Source of the DNA: Tissierellia bacterium | Lineage (GTDB): Bacteria > Bacillota > Clostridia > Tissierellales > Tepidimicrobiaceae | NCBI GenBank assembly: GCA_012728725.1 | Contig: JAAYEM010000066.1 | Location: 1 to 61,711 of the forward strand | DNA length: 61,711 nucleotides | Direction: 5' to 3' | Shown here: one piece after another, positions 9,196-18,882 of the stretch | Numbering within the stretch: the stretch's first letter is position 1 | Layout: each line of letters starts with the position of its first letter | Notes under the pieces: model-generated | What the model was told of the DNA's origin: nothing | The model's input: the letters and a program-made list of their open reading frames with translations, nothing else | Databases searched by the model: none | Position numbers and translations under genes: made by a program

Positions 9196-10722
9196 TCATA
9201 ATAATTGTCCTAATTCCGCCTCAATACTTTCAATTATCCGGTTTGATTTAAGTATCTCCTCAGACTTACTGATCTCTAAATGCATTATTCTATCTTCCCA
9301 AATAGGAGATAAGCTCTCCCTAAATATGCTATAAGCTATTTCTGTGCCCCTTCCAAGTTTTTTCTTGCCCCTTAAATCGATGGCTTGGCAGGCTGCTAAC
9401 AATTCCATAGCCAATACCTTCCTAGTATTATTGAATATTTCCCTGGCCTTCCTAGCTGCTATGGTGCCCATGGATACATGATCTTCTTGGTTGGCAGAAG
9501 AAGGGATGGAATCTACACTGGCAGGGTGGGCCAGTACTTTGTTCTCCGATACTAATGAAGCTGCTGAATATTGGACTATCATAAATCCAGAGTTTAATCC
9601 AGCCTCCCTGGTTAAAAATGCCGGAAGATTGCTTAGCTGGGGATTTACAAGCCTTTCCAATCTCCTTTCAGATATGTTGGCTAGTTCACTTAGGGCCATG
9701 CCTAAAAAGTCAAAGCTTAGGGCCATTGGCTGACCGTGAAAATTGCCTCCAGAGATTATGGATTCAGACTCGCTAAATATCAAGGGATTATCTGTAGCAG
9801 AATTGATTTCAATATCTACCTTTTCCTTTGCATACCTTATTGCATCCTTACTGCTGCCATGGACTTGAGGGATACATCTTAATGAGTAAGCATCCTGCAC
9901 CCTAATTTCCCCTTGTCGTGAAATCATTTCACTACCCTCTAACAGTTTCAGCAAATTTTTTGCCGTATCTATTTGACCTTGATGGGGCCTTGCCTTATGG
10001 ATCCTTTCATCGAAGGCGTCTACTATACCATTTAAGGCTTCAACGGTTAAGGCAGCTATAACATCTGCCATCTTGGATAAAAGTAAGCTATCATATACCA
10101 CTAAAGCACCAATTGAAGTCATCACCTGGGTACCATTAATTAGAGCCAGCCCTTCTTTAGAAGTCAGTTCAACAATTGGTATTCCCGCCCTATCCATAGC
10201 CTCTTTCCCCGGCAGTAGTTCCCCTTCAAAATAAGCCTCTCCCTCTCCAAGCATGACCAATACCATATGGGATAGGGGGGCCAGATCACCACTGGCTCCA
10301 AGGGAGCCCTTTTCAGGAATAACTGGATAAACCCCTTTGTTTAACATATCTATTAATGTATTTATAGTAGATAATCTAACCCCAGAATATCCCTTTGCCA
10401 GTGCATTAATCCTAAGTAGGATTATTCCCCTCACTATTTCCTCATCCAATTCTTCCCCTAGGCCACAGGCATGGCTCATTATCAAGTTTCTTTGCAAAGC
10501 CTTAGTCTCTTCCTTATTGATTGTTATGTCACTAAACTTTCCAAATCCTGTGGTTATACCATAGACCACCTTCCCCTCCCTAACCAAATCATCCACAATA
10601 GCCCTTGATCTTTCTATCCTTTCTATTGCATCCTCTGTCAGTCCAACCTTATAGCCCTTCCTTACTACATTGATAAATTGTTCTAAACTTAGACTGTTGC
10701 CATCTATTAATACCTTTTCCAA
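9196..10722 (-). CDS. hutH: Histidine ammonia-lyase
   Basis: First step of histidine degradation: non-oxidative deamination of L-histidine to trans-urocanate. The 508-residue protein has GSLGASGDLAPLSH (near residue 143), whose Ala-Ser-Gly cyclises to the MIO cofactor, plus YGITTGFGKF and the downstream NPLIFSESESIISGGNFHG and QEDHVSMG blocks. Start is TTG at 10722 behind GGGAGGAAGGAG. It is the first gene of the operon and no hut regulator is adjacent. I see no convincing promoter between the preceding terminator and the start; a TTGTAC hexamer lies there without a matching -10. Confidence 0.97.
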   Translation of the reverse strand: MEKVLIDGNSLSLEQFINVVRKGYKVGLTEDAIERIERSRAIVDDLVREGKVVYGITTGFGKFSDITINKEETKALQRNLIMSHACGLGEELDEEIVRGIILLRINALAKGYSGVRLSTINTLIDMLNKGVYPVIPEKGSLGASGDLAPLSHMVLVMLGEGEAYFEGELLPGKEAMDRAGIPIVELTSKEGLALINGTQVMTSIGALVVYDSLLLSKMADVIAALTVEALNGIVDAFDERIHKARPHQGQIDTAKNLLKLLEGSEMISRQGEIRVQDAYSLRCIPQVHGSSKDAIRYAKEKVDIEINSATDNPLIFSESESIISGGNFHGQPMALSFDFLGMALSELANISERRLERLVNPQLSNLPAFLTREAGLNSGFMIVQYSAASLVSENKVLAHPASVDSIPSSANQEDHVSMGTIAARKAREIFNNTRKVLAMELLAACQAIDLRGKKKLGRGTEIAYSIFRESLSPIWEDRIMHLEISKSEEILKSNRIIESIEAELGQLL

Positions 10723-10766
10723 TTCTCCTTCCTCCCTTAATTTGTTACACTACCTAATTAAAGTAC

Positions 10767-10799
10767 AAAAAGGTCACAGACATCATCTGTGACCTTTTT
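10767..10799 (-). terminator. Terminator overlapping the thpR 3' end
   Basis: AAAAAGGTCACAGA and TCTGTGACCTTTTT form a 14-bp stem around a 5-base loop, ending in five T on either strand. The 5' arm is inside the thpR reading frame and its TGA stop falls in the loop. It separates thpR from hutH. Confidence 0.88.
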
Positions 10800-11361
10800 C
10801 ATAATTATTTCCTAGGGTACAAGAAATAATAGGGGTATATACCCTTTTTCTCCTAACCTCTTCACTTTTCATAAGGACTAGATTGTCTAGTAAAAAATCA
10901 TAATTTAACTTCCCGTCCACTATTTCCTTCATCTGGTCAAAGGATAGGTTGGTTTTTACCCTCCTCCCTAAAGTAATATGGGGGGTAAAGCTTCTTTTTT
11001 CCATAGGAAAGCCAATCCTTTCCATTTCCAGCTCTATTTTATTATATATATTGTTTAACTTTTCTATTTCCCCTTTTAACCCAATCCAAATTACCCTATA
11101 TTCATTATTTGTCCTGTTAAAATATCCTAGTCTGTCCAGACTCAGAGCTATAGGTGAGCTATTTAAAGCCACATCTTGTAAAATTCCATCAATTTGATGG
11201 ATTTTTTCCTCTTCAATATTGCCTAAAAACTTCAAGGTCAAATGGAAGTTAGGTAAAGCTACCCAACTCCCTTTAATGGAATTGTCTTTTATAGCCCCTT
11301 GAATGGCAAATAAGTTTTCCTTCAAATTCATATCAAAATCTAAGCCAATAAAAACCCTCAT
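10783..11361 (-). CDS. thpR: RNA 2',3'-cyclic phosphodiesterase (LigT/ThpR family)
   Basis: A 192-residue member of the 2H phosphoesterase superfamily. Both catalytic HxTx motifs are present: FHLTLKFLG (near residue 42) and PHITLGRR (near residue 126). Family members hydrolyse 2',3'-cyclic phosphate RNA ends and can catalyse 2'-5' ligation; the cellular role is unsettled. Monocistronic. The last five codons lie in the 5' arm of its own terminator, so the C-terminal sequence EKGHR may be constrained by the hairpin. Confidence 0.92.
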   Translation of the reverse strand: MRVFIGLDFDMNLKENLFAIQGAIKDNSIKGSWVALPNFHLTLKFLGNIEEEKIHQIDGILQDVALNSSPIALSLDRLGYFNRTNNEYRVIWIGLKGEIEKLNNIYNKIELEMERIGFPMEKRSFTPHITLGRRVKTNLSFDQMKEIVDGKLNYDFLLDNLVLMKSEEVRRKRVYTPIISCTLGNNYEKGHR

Positions 11362-11482
11362 AAGATCACCATTATCAATTTAAATTACCTTATAGTAATT
11401 GTCTGAATTTTCTCAATGAAATTATATCATATCTATAGGCCAAAATATATATTTAATCCATAATTTATTGAATAGTAATAGT

Positions 11483-14400
11483 TTATATCATAGAAGCAAA
11501 TATATCACACAAGGATTTAGCTAGATTATAAGAATTATAATCAAATTCCTTCTCCTTAATTGGTACCCCTATATAGACTACTCCTTTAAGGATACCATCC
11601 CTTATTAAGGGAATCACTATTACCGATTCCCAATTGGGGGTGTTTAAAAGCAGCTCCCTTTCATTGACACTCTCCCAATCTATTAAAAATTCTCCCTTTT
11701 TATTCTTTATAACCTTGTCAACTATATCTGTATTTATATGGAATTCCTCTAGCCACTCTTTTGTCTTTCTAGATCTAGCATAGCTTTTTAAAATTTCCCC
11801 ATTCTGGTCTATATGGATTAATATACATTTTTGAGCTTCCAATATTTCAATTACCCGGCCTAAAAATATGAATATTTTTTCCTCTTTGCTAATCTCCTTT
11901 TGAATTAGCTCTACTATATCTAGCATAGCTAGTATATTTCTTTCATCCTTATTAATATCCCCCGATAATATTCCTGCCAACCTATCCATCCTATTTAAAG
12001 TATCAGATAAATGGGTATCCCAAACTACTACATTGTTTCTACCACTTTCCTTTGCACAATACAGAGCCTGATCTGCTTTCTCTATTAATTCTTCCATGAA
12101 TTGACTATGTTGAGGAAAGATGGATATACCAATACTTATGGTAATGGGGACCTCTATACTAGGAATCCTTATACTAGCTATATTTTCCCTAATCTTATCC
12201 CCTATCTTTTTTGCTTCCTCTTCCTGAACATTTTTGAGTATGACGACAAATTCTTCTCCTCCATACCTAGCAACCATATCAGTACTTCTTATATTAGACA
12301 TAAGGGTTGAACCAATTCGGTTTAAAGCTTCATCCCCCTTCCTGTGTCCATACATATCGTTAATATTTTTGAACCTGTCTATATCTATCATTAATAGGGC
12401 AAATGAACTGTTGGTTTCTTTTGCTTCATTAAGGACATTATTGAATTCGTTTTCGAAATACTTCCTAGTGTAGGTACCCGTTAATTTATCAATTGAGGAA
12501 AGGGTTTTTAATTTATAATTGTCAATATTTATATATAATAATTGTACTAAGTTGTAGACTAAATTATGTCTTTCCCCATCAAACCTATTGAATATCCTAT
12601 CAGATTCTAAATATATATATCCTTCATTCCTTACCCCAATAGGTTGGGATTTTCTCCTTTCCTCCTTTATATTAGCTTTACTGGCCCTAGATATAGCGAT
12701 GGGTATACAAAGTAAGGCCCTAATATCCTTACCTAAAAACTCCCTATAAAGACCTATAATATTATTTCCTAATTTATTGTTAATCAATATCCCCTTTTCA
12801 TATCTATTGGCTATAGATAATAGATTTACATTGGGAGTCCAATTTAAATCATCATTTAAACTAATCATTGGTATATACCTATTGCTCTCATTGTCAAATA
12901 TCAATATATATCCCCTTTGGGCTAAAGTTTCTTTGGCTAAATACTTTAGTATAAGCTTTAAATTATATTCATAATCCTTGGTTAAGTTGGCCAGCAAATC
13001 TTCTATACCATATATATTTTTAAACTCATCATACAAATAGTTGATTTCTACAATTTTAGCAAATTTATTATCGTCTATTAGGCTTAATAATGGTCCATAG
13101 TCAAAATACTCCTGGATATTAATATTTGAATATAAATCATCTGTAGTTAAACAATCTATTTTTTTGCCAAAATCTTTAGAAATCAATTCATTTATTTTCC
13201 TCTTTATCTGATCTCCACCCTTTGATTTTATATAATTTATCTGCAATTGCCTGTCTGGAATGTTTCTAATCTGTTTGTATATTGAATCCAATGTTTCCAG
13301 TAGATAATTAATTGCTTCATAATATTTATCATCTTCAGCAAACCTGTATCCTATAATGGTGTTGGCAAATATAGATAAATTGGTCAAATTATATTTTTTC
13401 AAATCCTCTTCCAATTTTAATATATTCATGTAGCTATTCTTTTCCTGATCAATACTATATGAAAGAATTTTTGCCAGATAATCTAGGTTAGGGCTAGGAT
13501 TATCCTTTCTCAATTCCTCATCTTCTTTAAGGATTTCCTCCACATACTGGTAATCCTTTTCCAAAAATGCAATAATACTCAAATTCAATAGAACTTTTCT
13601 CTTGTGAAGGGGAAGATTAATATCCATAAATTGGGTTATAATTTTCCCTATAGAGTCCTTATCATATTTTCTATCCCTAAAATACTTGGCTAATACCGTC
13701 CTACTTATGGCCATTAAACATTCAGTATTGTTATAGCTTTTGCAATAATTAGCCGCCCTTTCAGAATATTCTATAGCCTTATCCCATACTCCAAAAGCAT
13801 AATAGAATTCGCCAATAAAATTATAGTATTGGCTAATAATTTCAAAATCTAGATTTTGATTTTTTACATAGCTTTCCTTTATGGTTAAATAGCAGTTATA
13901 GCTTTGCTCATACTCATTGGTCAATAAGTATAGCAAACCTAGATTTATATTGGTTAAGAAAATTAAGTTTACATCTTCAATTTCTACTGAAATTGCTTTA
14001 GCCTGCTCAATGTACTCCTTAGCCCTAGAATAATCACAGAGATCCTTATATATTTCCCCTATATTATTGAGAAAGACCAATTTCAGGTTCAATATCTCAT
14101 ATTTATCTACAATTGTTAATGCTTCCTCATAATATTCCATTGCCTTCTCATAATCGCCTTGCTGAGTGTATATATTAGCAATATTGTTCATGGGTTTGGT
14201 GGAATTAATAAATTGACCCATCTTTTGAAAATATTCTATACTCATTTTGTAATTATTTATGGCCTCCTCTATATTGCCTATAAAATACTGGGCCAATCCC
14301 ATTAAGTTATAAATATCCCCTAAACCTTTATCTATATTGTTTCTAGTGGAAAACCTTAACAATTCCTCCATACTGTCCTTTACTTCTTCAAACTTGCCAT

Positions 14401-16759
14401 TATTGATTAGTATTTTATTAAACAATATGTTGGATAAAACATATCCCTCTAAATAACCTGCTTGCTTAGACAGATCTATAGATTTTTCTGCTTCCTGTAG
14501 GGCTAATTGGGTTAAATTTCTTTTTAAATATATTTCTCCAATTCCAATATTTGCCTTAATAGCATATTCTAATTTATTTCCTTTATTAGCTTCTTCAATA
14601 AGCTGCCTATACATTTCTAAAGCCTTTTCATTCTGCCCCTTCATATAATATATTTCACCTAAGGCTTCTAATATTTCAAATATATAACCCGATTCCATAT
14701 CCATGGCTATCTCATAGGCTTCTTCCCATAATATTACTGCTTGAGAATTAAATTTATTACTGTATCGTCTAGCCCCTTCAACTATATATTTTAAAGCCTT
14801 TTCCATTTGGTTGGAGGATATCAAATGATATATAAGCTTGTCCATCACTGGGCTATAGCCTTCACCATAATTTTTTTCCAACAATTGGGCTAATCTTTTA
14901 TGGAGTTTTATCCTTTCCTCTTCAGGAATCTGATGATAAATTAGTTTCTTTAACTTTAGACTATTGATGCTATAACTATAACCCCAATCTGCAAGCCTTT
15001 CATCTAATAATCTCATTCCAATCAATTCATTGAGTTTATTGTTTAGAATATCCGTATCCATATCCAACATCTGTTGTAGAATATTTTTGGATACAGACTC
15101 ATTATATACAGCCACTATCTTCATGATATCCATATACTCTTTTTCTATAAGGCCTATTTGACTCTTTATAGCCTCATCTATACTGGAAGGAAAGTATATA
15201 TCTGAATACCTTTGAGTTTTTATCTCCCAAAACCCTTCAGGATCAAAATAGAGTTCTCCAGTCACATATAGGTTCTTAATCATATATTCTATATATCCTG
15301 GGTTTCCTTGGCTTTCCTTAAGCATTACTGCAGAAAATTTTAGTGGTTTATAGCTAATTCCTAAAATATGCTGTATAAACTCTCCAATTTCTGATAAGTC
15401 TAAATTACCTAATTTTATCCTCTCTATATCTTCTTGTTTGCTCCACCTGTTTATAAAATCATTTATGTTAGATTCTTCTGGAAGCTTATTTTGGTTATAG
15501 GATAGAATAAGTACTATATTCCCCTGGCCCATATTATTTAGCAAATAGTCTAAAAAGTGAAAAAATTCAATCTGGCAATAATCTATATTATCTATGATTA
15601 AATAAGTAGGCCTATCTTTGGAAATCTCTCTAAAAAAGTTGGTTATCCTATCATACAATCTCAACCTTTGCCTATAACCATTTGTTTCCCCAAAACTATC
15701 CATCTCTGATGAAAACTTTAGCTCAGGCAAAAGCTTGGCAAGCTCTTCCCCGTATTTATCCAAAATAATTTTGGGAGTATCCTTTATAGTTTGCCGTAAT
15801 ATGCTGGTTATTGCCTTCAAATTCCTATTGTTAATATCGATTTCCGTATAGTAGGCATCTCTCCCCCTCATCCTCAATATATAGGTAATTTCTTTGAGAA
15901 AACGGGTTTTCCCAACCCCTGTGTCCCCATCTACTAATATTGCACGTTTATAATCCTTATTTTCTATTAAATTGTCATCTATTGCCACTACTCTTTCAAT
16001 TTCCCTTTCCCTGCCAATAATTTTGGTTTTAAAGTTTAATATCCCCCTTTCCTCTACCAGATCATTTTCATATTCTATACTAAAAACTTCCTTGATTCCC
16101 TTGATTATATCGCGTAAAGAGGCGTTTCTTATAATGGCATTTTTCCTTGTTAAATTGTTTATAGTATTATTTAAAAACTCTATTTGTTCATCCTTAAGAT
16201 CCTCTTCATCCCTGTATTCATAGTGGGTATTAACTCCAATATAAAAATCCTTTGTCAATAAGTACTTCATCAGCATTCCCAGGGAATATTTGTCTGCATT
16301 TTCATTGATCATATCCTGTTGGTTTAAAAGGACCTCTGGAGCGATAAAATACCTGGTTAGATCGTCGTAGCTGACATTGATTAAATTTTCATATATACTA
16401 GCCAAATCAGTTATTTTTATGGTTCCATCGTCTAATACATATATATTTAATGGGCTTAAGTGTTTATACACTATACCTTTGTAATGTAGAAAATCTAATA
16501 CTGTACATACCTGCAATATTACATGGAGCCTTTCTTGTAAGGTCAAATCCAAATAAAGCTCATCCAGCTTAGGCTTGTCTATATATTCGGTAGTAGTATA
16601 GTATTGATTGATATTTACCTTCTTCCTGTCTATTGTCTTAATTATGTTGAATTGATGGCTCTCCAGGAGGTTTTTATGTTTTATCCGAGATATATGGATA
16701 AAGTTTTTTATAAAATAGTCTATAACCCTACTTTGTTTATCTGTATTGTATAATTTCAT
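11483..16759 (-). CDS. Giant pseudokinase-AAA/TPR-GAF-GGDEF-GAF signalling protein (predicted diguanylate cyclase)
   Basis: A 1758-residue open frame. Domains in order: protein-kinase-like (about 1-220), STAND/AAA-type ATPase (about 250-530; Walker A GDTGVGKT near 281, Walker B YLIIDNID near 384), TPR-rich region (about 600-1050), GAF (about 1190-1380), GGDEF (about 1400-1565) and a C-terminal GAF (about 1600-1758). GGDEF has an intact GGEEF active site near 1500 and an RSTD inhibitory site five residues before it, so c-di-GMP synthesis with feedback is likely. The kinase appears dead: HRD is YKH, the LKPEN lysine is Ser and DFG is DLA. The ATG at 16759 has no good ribosome site and the true N-terminus lies upstream behind an in-frame stop (see next entry). 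Confidence 0.88.
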   Translation of the reverse strand: MKLYNTDKQSRVIDYFIKNFIHISRIKHKNLLESHQFNIIKTIDRKKVNINQYYTTTEYIDKPKLDELYLDLTLQERLHVILQVCTVLDFLHYKGIVYKHLSPLNIYVLDDGTIKITDLASIYENLINVSYDDLTRYFIAPEVLLNQQDMINENADKYSLGMLMKYLLTKDFYIGVNTHYEYRDEEDLKDEQIEFLNNTINNLTRKNAIIRNASLRDIIKGIKEVFSIEYENDLVEERGILNFKTKIIGREREIERVVAIDDNLIENKDYKRAILVDGDTGVGKTRFLKEITYILRMRGRDAYYTEIDINNRNLKAITSILRQTIKDTPKIILDKYGEELAKLLPELKFSSEMDSFGETNGYRQRLRLYDRITNFFREISKDRPTYLIIDNIDYCQIEFFHFLDYLLNNMGQGNIVLILSYNQNKLPEESNINDFINRWSKQEDIERIKLGNLDLSEIGEFIQHILGISYKPLKFSAVMLKESQGNPGYIEYMIKNLYVTGELYFDPEGFWEIKTQRYSDIYFPSSIDEAIKSQIGLIEKEYMDIMKIVAVYNESVSKNILQQMLDMDTDILNNKLNELIGMRLLDERLADWGYSYSINSLKLKKLIYHQIPEEERIKLHKRLAQLLEKNYGEGYSPVMDKLIYHLISSNQMEKALKYIVEGARRYSNKFNSQAVILWEEAYEIAMDMESGYIFEILEALGEIYYMKGQNEKALEMYRQLIEEANKGNKLEYAIKANIGIGEIYLKRNLTQLALQEAEKSIDLSKQAGYLEGYVLSNILFNKILINNGKFEEVKDSMEELLRFSTRNNIDKGLGDIYNLMGLAQYFIGNIEEAINNYKMSIEYFQKMGQFINSTKPMNNIANIYTQQGDYEKAMEYYEEALTIVDKYEILNLKLVFLNNIGEIYKDLCDYSRAKEYIEQAKAISVEIEDVNLIFLTNINLGLLYLLTNEYEQSYNCYLTIKESYVKNQNLDFEIISQYYNFIGEFYYAFGVWDKAIEYSERAANYCKSYNNTECLMAISRTVLAKYFRDRKYDKDSIGKIITQFMDINLPLHKRKVLLNLSIIAFLEKDYQYVEEILKEDEELRKDNPSPNLDYLAKILSYSIDQEKNSYMNILKLEEDLKKYNLTNLSIFANTIIGYRFAEDDKYYEAINYLLETLDSIYKQIRNIPDRQLQINYIKSKGGDQIKRKINELISKDFGKKIDCLTTDDLYSNINIQEYFDYGPLLSLIDDNKFAKIVEINYLYDEFKNIYGIEDLLANLTKDYEYNLKLILKYLAKETLAQRGYILIFDNESNRYIPMISLNDDLNWTPNVNLLSIANRYEKGILINNKLGNNIIGLYREFLGKDIRALLCIPIAISRASKANIKEERRKSQPIGVRNEGYIYLESDRIFNRFDGERHNLVYNLVQLLYINIDNYKLKTLSSIDKLTGTYTRKYFENEFNNVLNEAKETNSSFALLMIDIDRFKNINDMYGHRKGDEALNRIGSTLMSNIRSTDMVARYGGEEFVVILKNVQEEEAKKIGDKIRENIASIRIPSIEVPITISIGISIFPQHSQFMEELIEKADQALYCAKESGRNNVVVWDTHLSDTLNRMDRLAGILSGDINKDERNILAMLDIVELIQKEISKEEKIFIFLGRVIEILEAQKCILIHIDQNGEILKSYARSRKTKEWLEEFHINTDIVDKVIKNKKGEFLIDWESVNERELLLNTPNWESVIVIPLIRDGILKGVVYIGVPIKEKEFDYNSYNLAKSLCDIFASMI

Positions 16760-16867
16760 AAACAGTTTTTCATCATCATTCCAAAAATCCCTTACCTCTT
16801 ATAAGCTGTAAAACAGATTATTTTCCAAAATTTTGCCTACCCTATATCTATTATCTATTAGTTTCAT
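16760..16867 (-). pseudogene. True 5' end of the giant signalling gene, cut off by an in-frame TAA
   Basis: Reading the same frame upstream of 16759 gives continuous kinase-like sequence back to ATG 16867, which has an AAAAGGGG site 8 bases ahead. The peptide begins MKLIDNRYRVGKILENN and, after the stop, continues EVRDFWNDDEKLF into the annotated frame. This restores the kinase N-lobe, including the conserved beta-3 lysine (LFMKLY). The only interruption is TAA at 16799-16801 (codon 23), where a tyrosine codon TAT or TAC would keep the frame. It is either a nonsense mutation, a sequencing error or a suppressed stop. Confidence 0.8.
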
Positions 16868-16916
16868 GGCTTATTCCCCTTTTCCCCCTATACTCACAGA
16901 AGCTAATACTAAAACC

Positions 16917-17360
16917 TTAATCATCTTTAATTGCATTGTATAAGGATTCCAGCCCTTCCTTTAATAAATCCGTTTCTTCCTCTGTAAGGCTTGCCATTTT
17001 AGATTCTAAGAATTCAACCCTCTTTTCTAAAACCCTTTTTACTATTTCATGTCCAGCAGGTAGTACCTCTATCCTTACTACCCTTTTATCCTTCTCATCC
17101 TTCCTTCTGACTACCAATTGATTTTTTTCCATCCTATCGATTAAATCGGTAATAGTGCTACAGGCCAATGCCATCTTTTGGCTTAACTCGCCTATGGTCA
17201 AATTCCCATTATTTATAAGAATTTGTAGTGCAGTAAATTGAGGAATTGTAATATTGAAATCCTTTAATATCTCCCTTCCCTTCAATCGTATTATATAGTC
17301 AATCTTCCTTAGATGCTTTTCTATACTGATTATTTTTTCACGAACCCTATCCCTTACCAA
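16917..17360 (-). CDS. MarR family transcriptional regulator
   Basis: A 147-residue winged-helix regulator: helical dimerisation ends flank the DNA-binding core (about 45-105) with FTALQILINNGNLTIGELSQKMALACSTITDLIDRMEKNQLVVR, written here only as the recognised family pattern around residues 40-80. It sits 49 bases upstream of the giant signalling gene and downstream of the lipid kinase gene, all on the minus strand. MarR proteins often control multidrug exporters; an ABC exporter pair starts about 2 kb away on the other strand, but a link is inference. Confidence 0.9.
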   Translation of the reverse strand: MVRDRVREKIISIEKHLRKIDYIIRLKGREILKDFNITIPQFTALQILINNGNLTIGELSQKMALACSTITDLIDRMEKNQLVVRRKDEKDKRVVRIEVLPAGHEIVKRVLEKRVEFLESKMASLTEEETDLLKEGLESLYNAIKDD

Positions 17361-17396
17361 AACATCACCTCTTACATTTTAATCTTTTTACTACCC

Positions 17397-18284
17397 TTAA
17401 GGGACAAAAATTTTTAATCCATTGGGTACCGCTTCAAAAACGGCAGGTAATTTGCCCCCGTATTCCCCATCAATATCTATAGCAAGATCTTCATCTGTAT
17501 CAACCTTAATCTTCTTTGACTTAAAATATACAACATTTGGGTGGTTTACATGTTCTCCCTTAAAAATATTAATAAATATTTGGGCTAGATCTGGTATCTC
17601 TGATTTTTTTATAATAACTACGTCTAAGTATCCATCAGATACATTAGCATCAGGAGCTAATCTTTTAAATCCACCTATAGAAGCACTATTGGATATTAAA
17701 AACAAAAGTATATCTTCTTCATTTGTATACTCTTCACTTTCAAACTTAACCCTAATAGGTTTAAATTTCTGCTTAGGTATCTCCTTTAATCCTTCAATAT
17801 AATAGGCAGCCCTTCCTAAAATAGCCTTAGACTCAGGGGGTACCTGATAGGCTACATTGGTTAAAAGTCCACTTGCTGCCACATTTATAAAGTATTCATC
17901 ATTAACCTTACCTAGATCTACAGTTATTATCTTTTCCTTTCTAATCATTTCAAAAAAGTCATCCAAATTCCTTGGCAATCCCATATGGTTGGCAAAATCA
18001 TTTACTGTACCCGAGGAAAGAATTGCCACGGGTATTTTATTCTCGCTCTTTGCTATACCCTTGGCAATTTCATTGACTGTCCCATCCCCTCCACAGGCTA
18101 CTATAATATCCCACCCCTCAGCACAAGTCTTCATAGTTTCATTCATTGCATCATTTTTCTTTTCAGTATTGTATTTGCCAACTATATATCCATTATCTAT
18201 TAGAAGATTGCACAAATAACCAATCCTTTTTTGAATAATCTGCCGTCCAGAAGATGGATTACATATTATTTTTACCTTCTTCAC
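17397..18284 (-). CDS. Diacylglycerol kinase family lipid kinase (YegS/BmrU-like)
   Basis: A 295-residue protein with the DAGK catalytic domain at the N-terminus (about 3-130): NPSSG near the start and the nucleotide loop CGGDGTVNEIAKG near residue 63, then PVAILSSGTVNDFA. The C-terminal beta-sandwich half is typical of YegS/BmrU/DgkB proteins, which phosphorylate diacylglycerol or related lipids. Substrate cannot be told from sequence. It lies 36 bases upstream of marR and may be co-transcribed with it. Confidence 0.92.
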   Translation of the reverse strand: MKKVKIICNPSSGRQIIQKRIGYLCNLLIDNGYIVGKYNTEKKNDAMNETMKTCAEGWDIIVACGGDGTVNEIAKGIAKSENKIPVAILSSGTVNDFANHMGLPRNLDDFFEMIRKEKIITVDLGKVNDEYFINVAASGLLTNVAYQVPPESKAILGRAAYYIEGLKEIPKQKFKPIRVKFESEEYTNEEDILLFLISNSASIGGFKRLAPDANVSDGYLDVVIIKKSEIPDLAQIFINIFKGEHVNHPNVVYFKSKKIKVDTDEDLAIDIDGEYGGKLPAVFEAVPNGLKIFVP

Positions 18285-18567
18285 CTAGATCAACCTCTCC
18301 TATGTAATAATACTTACAATATAAATATTCCCAATCTAAATGTATTTATTTTTGTAATTTTTCCAACTTTTCAATCCTTCTAGATAATCAAGAACATCAC
18401 TATATATAGTATACCAATCCTAATTTCTTTGGCAATATCATTAATATAAAGTATATTTTAGGAATTTAAAGGAGAATAGTCATATAAAAATAAATCATTA
18501 TATTCACCCCTTAATAAATCCTAATTTAATATTATCATAACTTATAGCTATCCTGCTATTATTTTCT
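18285..18567. other. Intergenic, no supported gene
   Basis: About 280 AT-rich bases. On the minus strand around 18345-18420 there is a short coding-like stretch (VLDYLEGLKSWKNYKNK) without a start, a ribosome site or an intact frame. This may be a gene remnant or chance. Nothing else is supported. Confidence 0.4.
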
Positions 18568-18606
18568 ATATATTAAAGAGAACCAGACTGGTTCTCTTTA
18601 ATATAT
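18568..18606 (-). terminator. Terminator after the YtxH-like gene
   Basis: An 18-bp perfect stem (18568-18585 with 18589-18606, core AAAGAGAACCA/TGGTTCTCTTT) and a 3-base loop. It abuts the stop codon at 18606-18608. The T-tract is weak, but stem length makes termination likely. Confidence 0.75.
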
Positions 18607-18827
18607 TAGTTGCCAAGTCCATCTTTAATTATTTCTACTTCAATCATATTTCTATCTTTAAAATCCCTCACCCTTTTATTGATATCTCTCCTTAGCTCCC
18701 TTCCACTTTTTGGTGCCAGAAATATACCTGTTGCAAATCCTAGGACAGCCCCTATAGTAATTCCAAAAATTAAATATAGCCTCATCTCCCTATTGATTCT
18801 TTTCTGTAAAATAGCTTCCAACAACAT
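18606..18827 (-). CDS. YtxH domain small membrane protein
   Basis: A 73-residue protein with one hydrophobic segment (about 17-38) followed by the YtxH signature LAPKSGRELR and a charged helix. YtxH proteins are small membrane-anchored, stress-related proteins of unknown molecular function. The ATG has GGAAGGGG ahead of it. It is downstream of and close to the small ferritin-like gene, probably in one transcript. Confidence 0.82.
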   Translation of the reverse strand: MLLEAILQKRINREMRLYLIFGITIGAVLGFATGIFLAPKSGRELRRDINKRVRDFKDRNMIEVEIIKDGLGN

Positions 18828-18882
18828 GGCTTATCCCCTTCCATATCTAATATGGACATTGGCGAAAATAATCTACTAAATC

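Noticed and set aside
18345-18420. Gene remnant with coding-like peptide
   Set aside because: Only about 22 codons look coding, no start or ribosome site, no family recognised.
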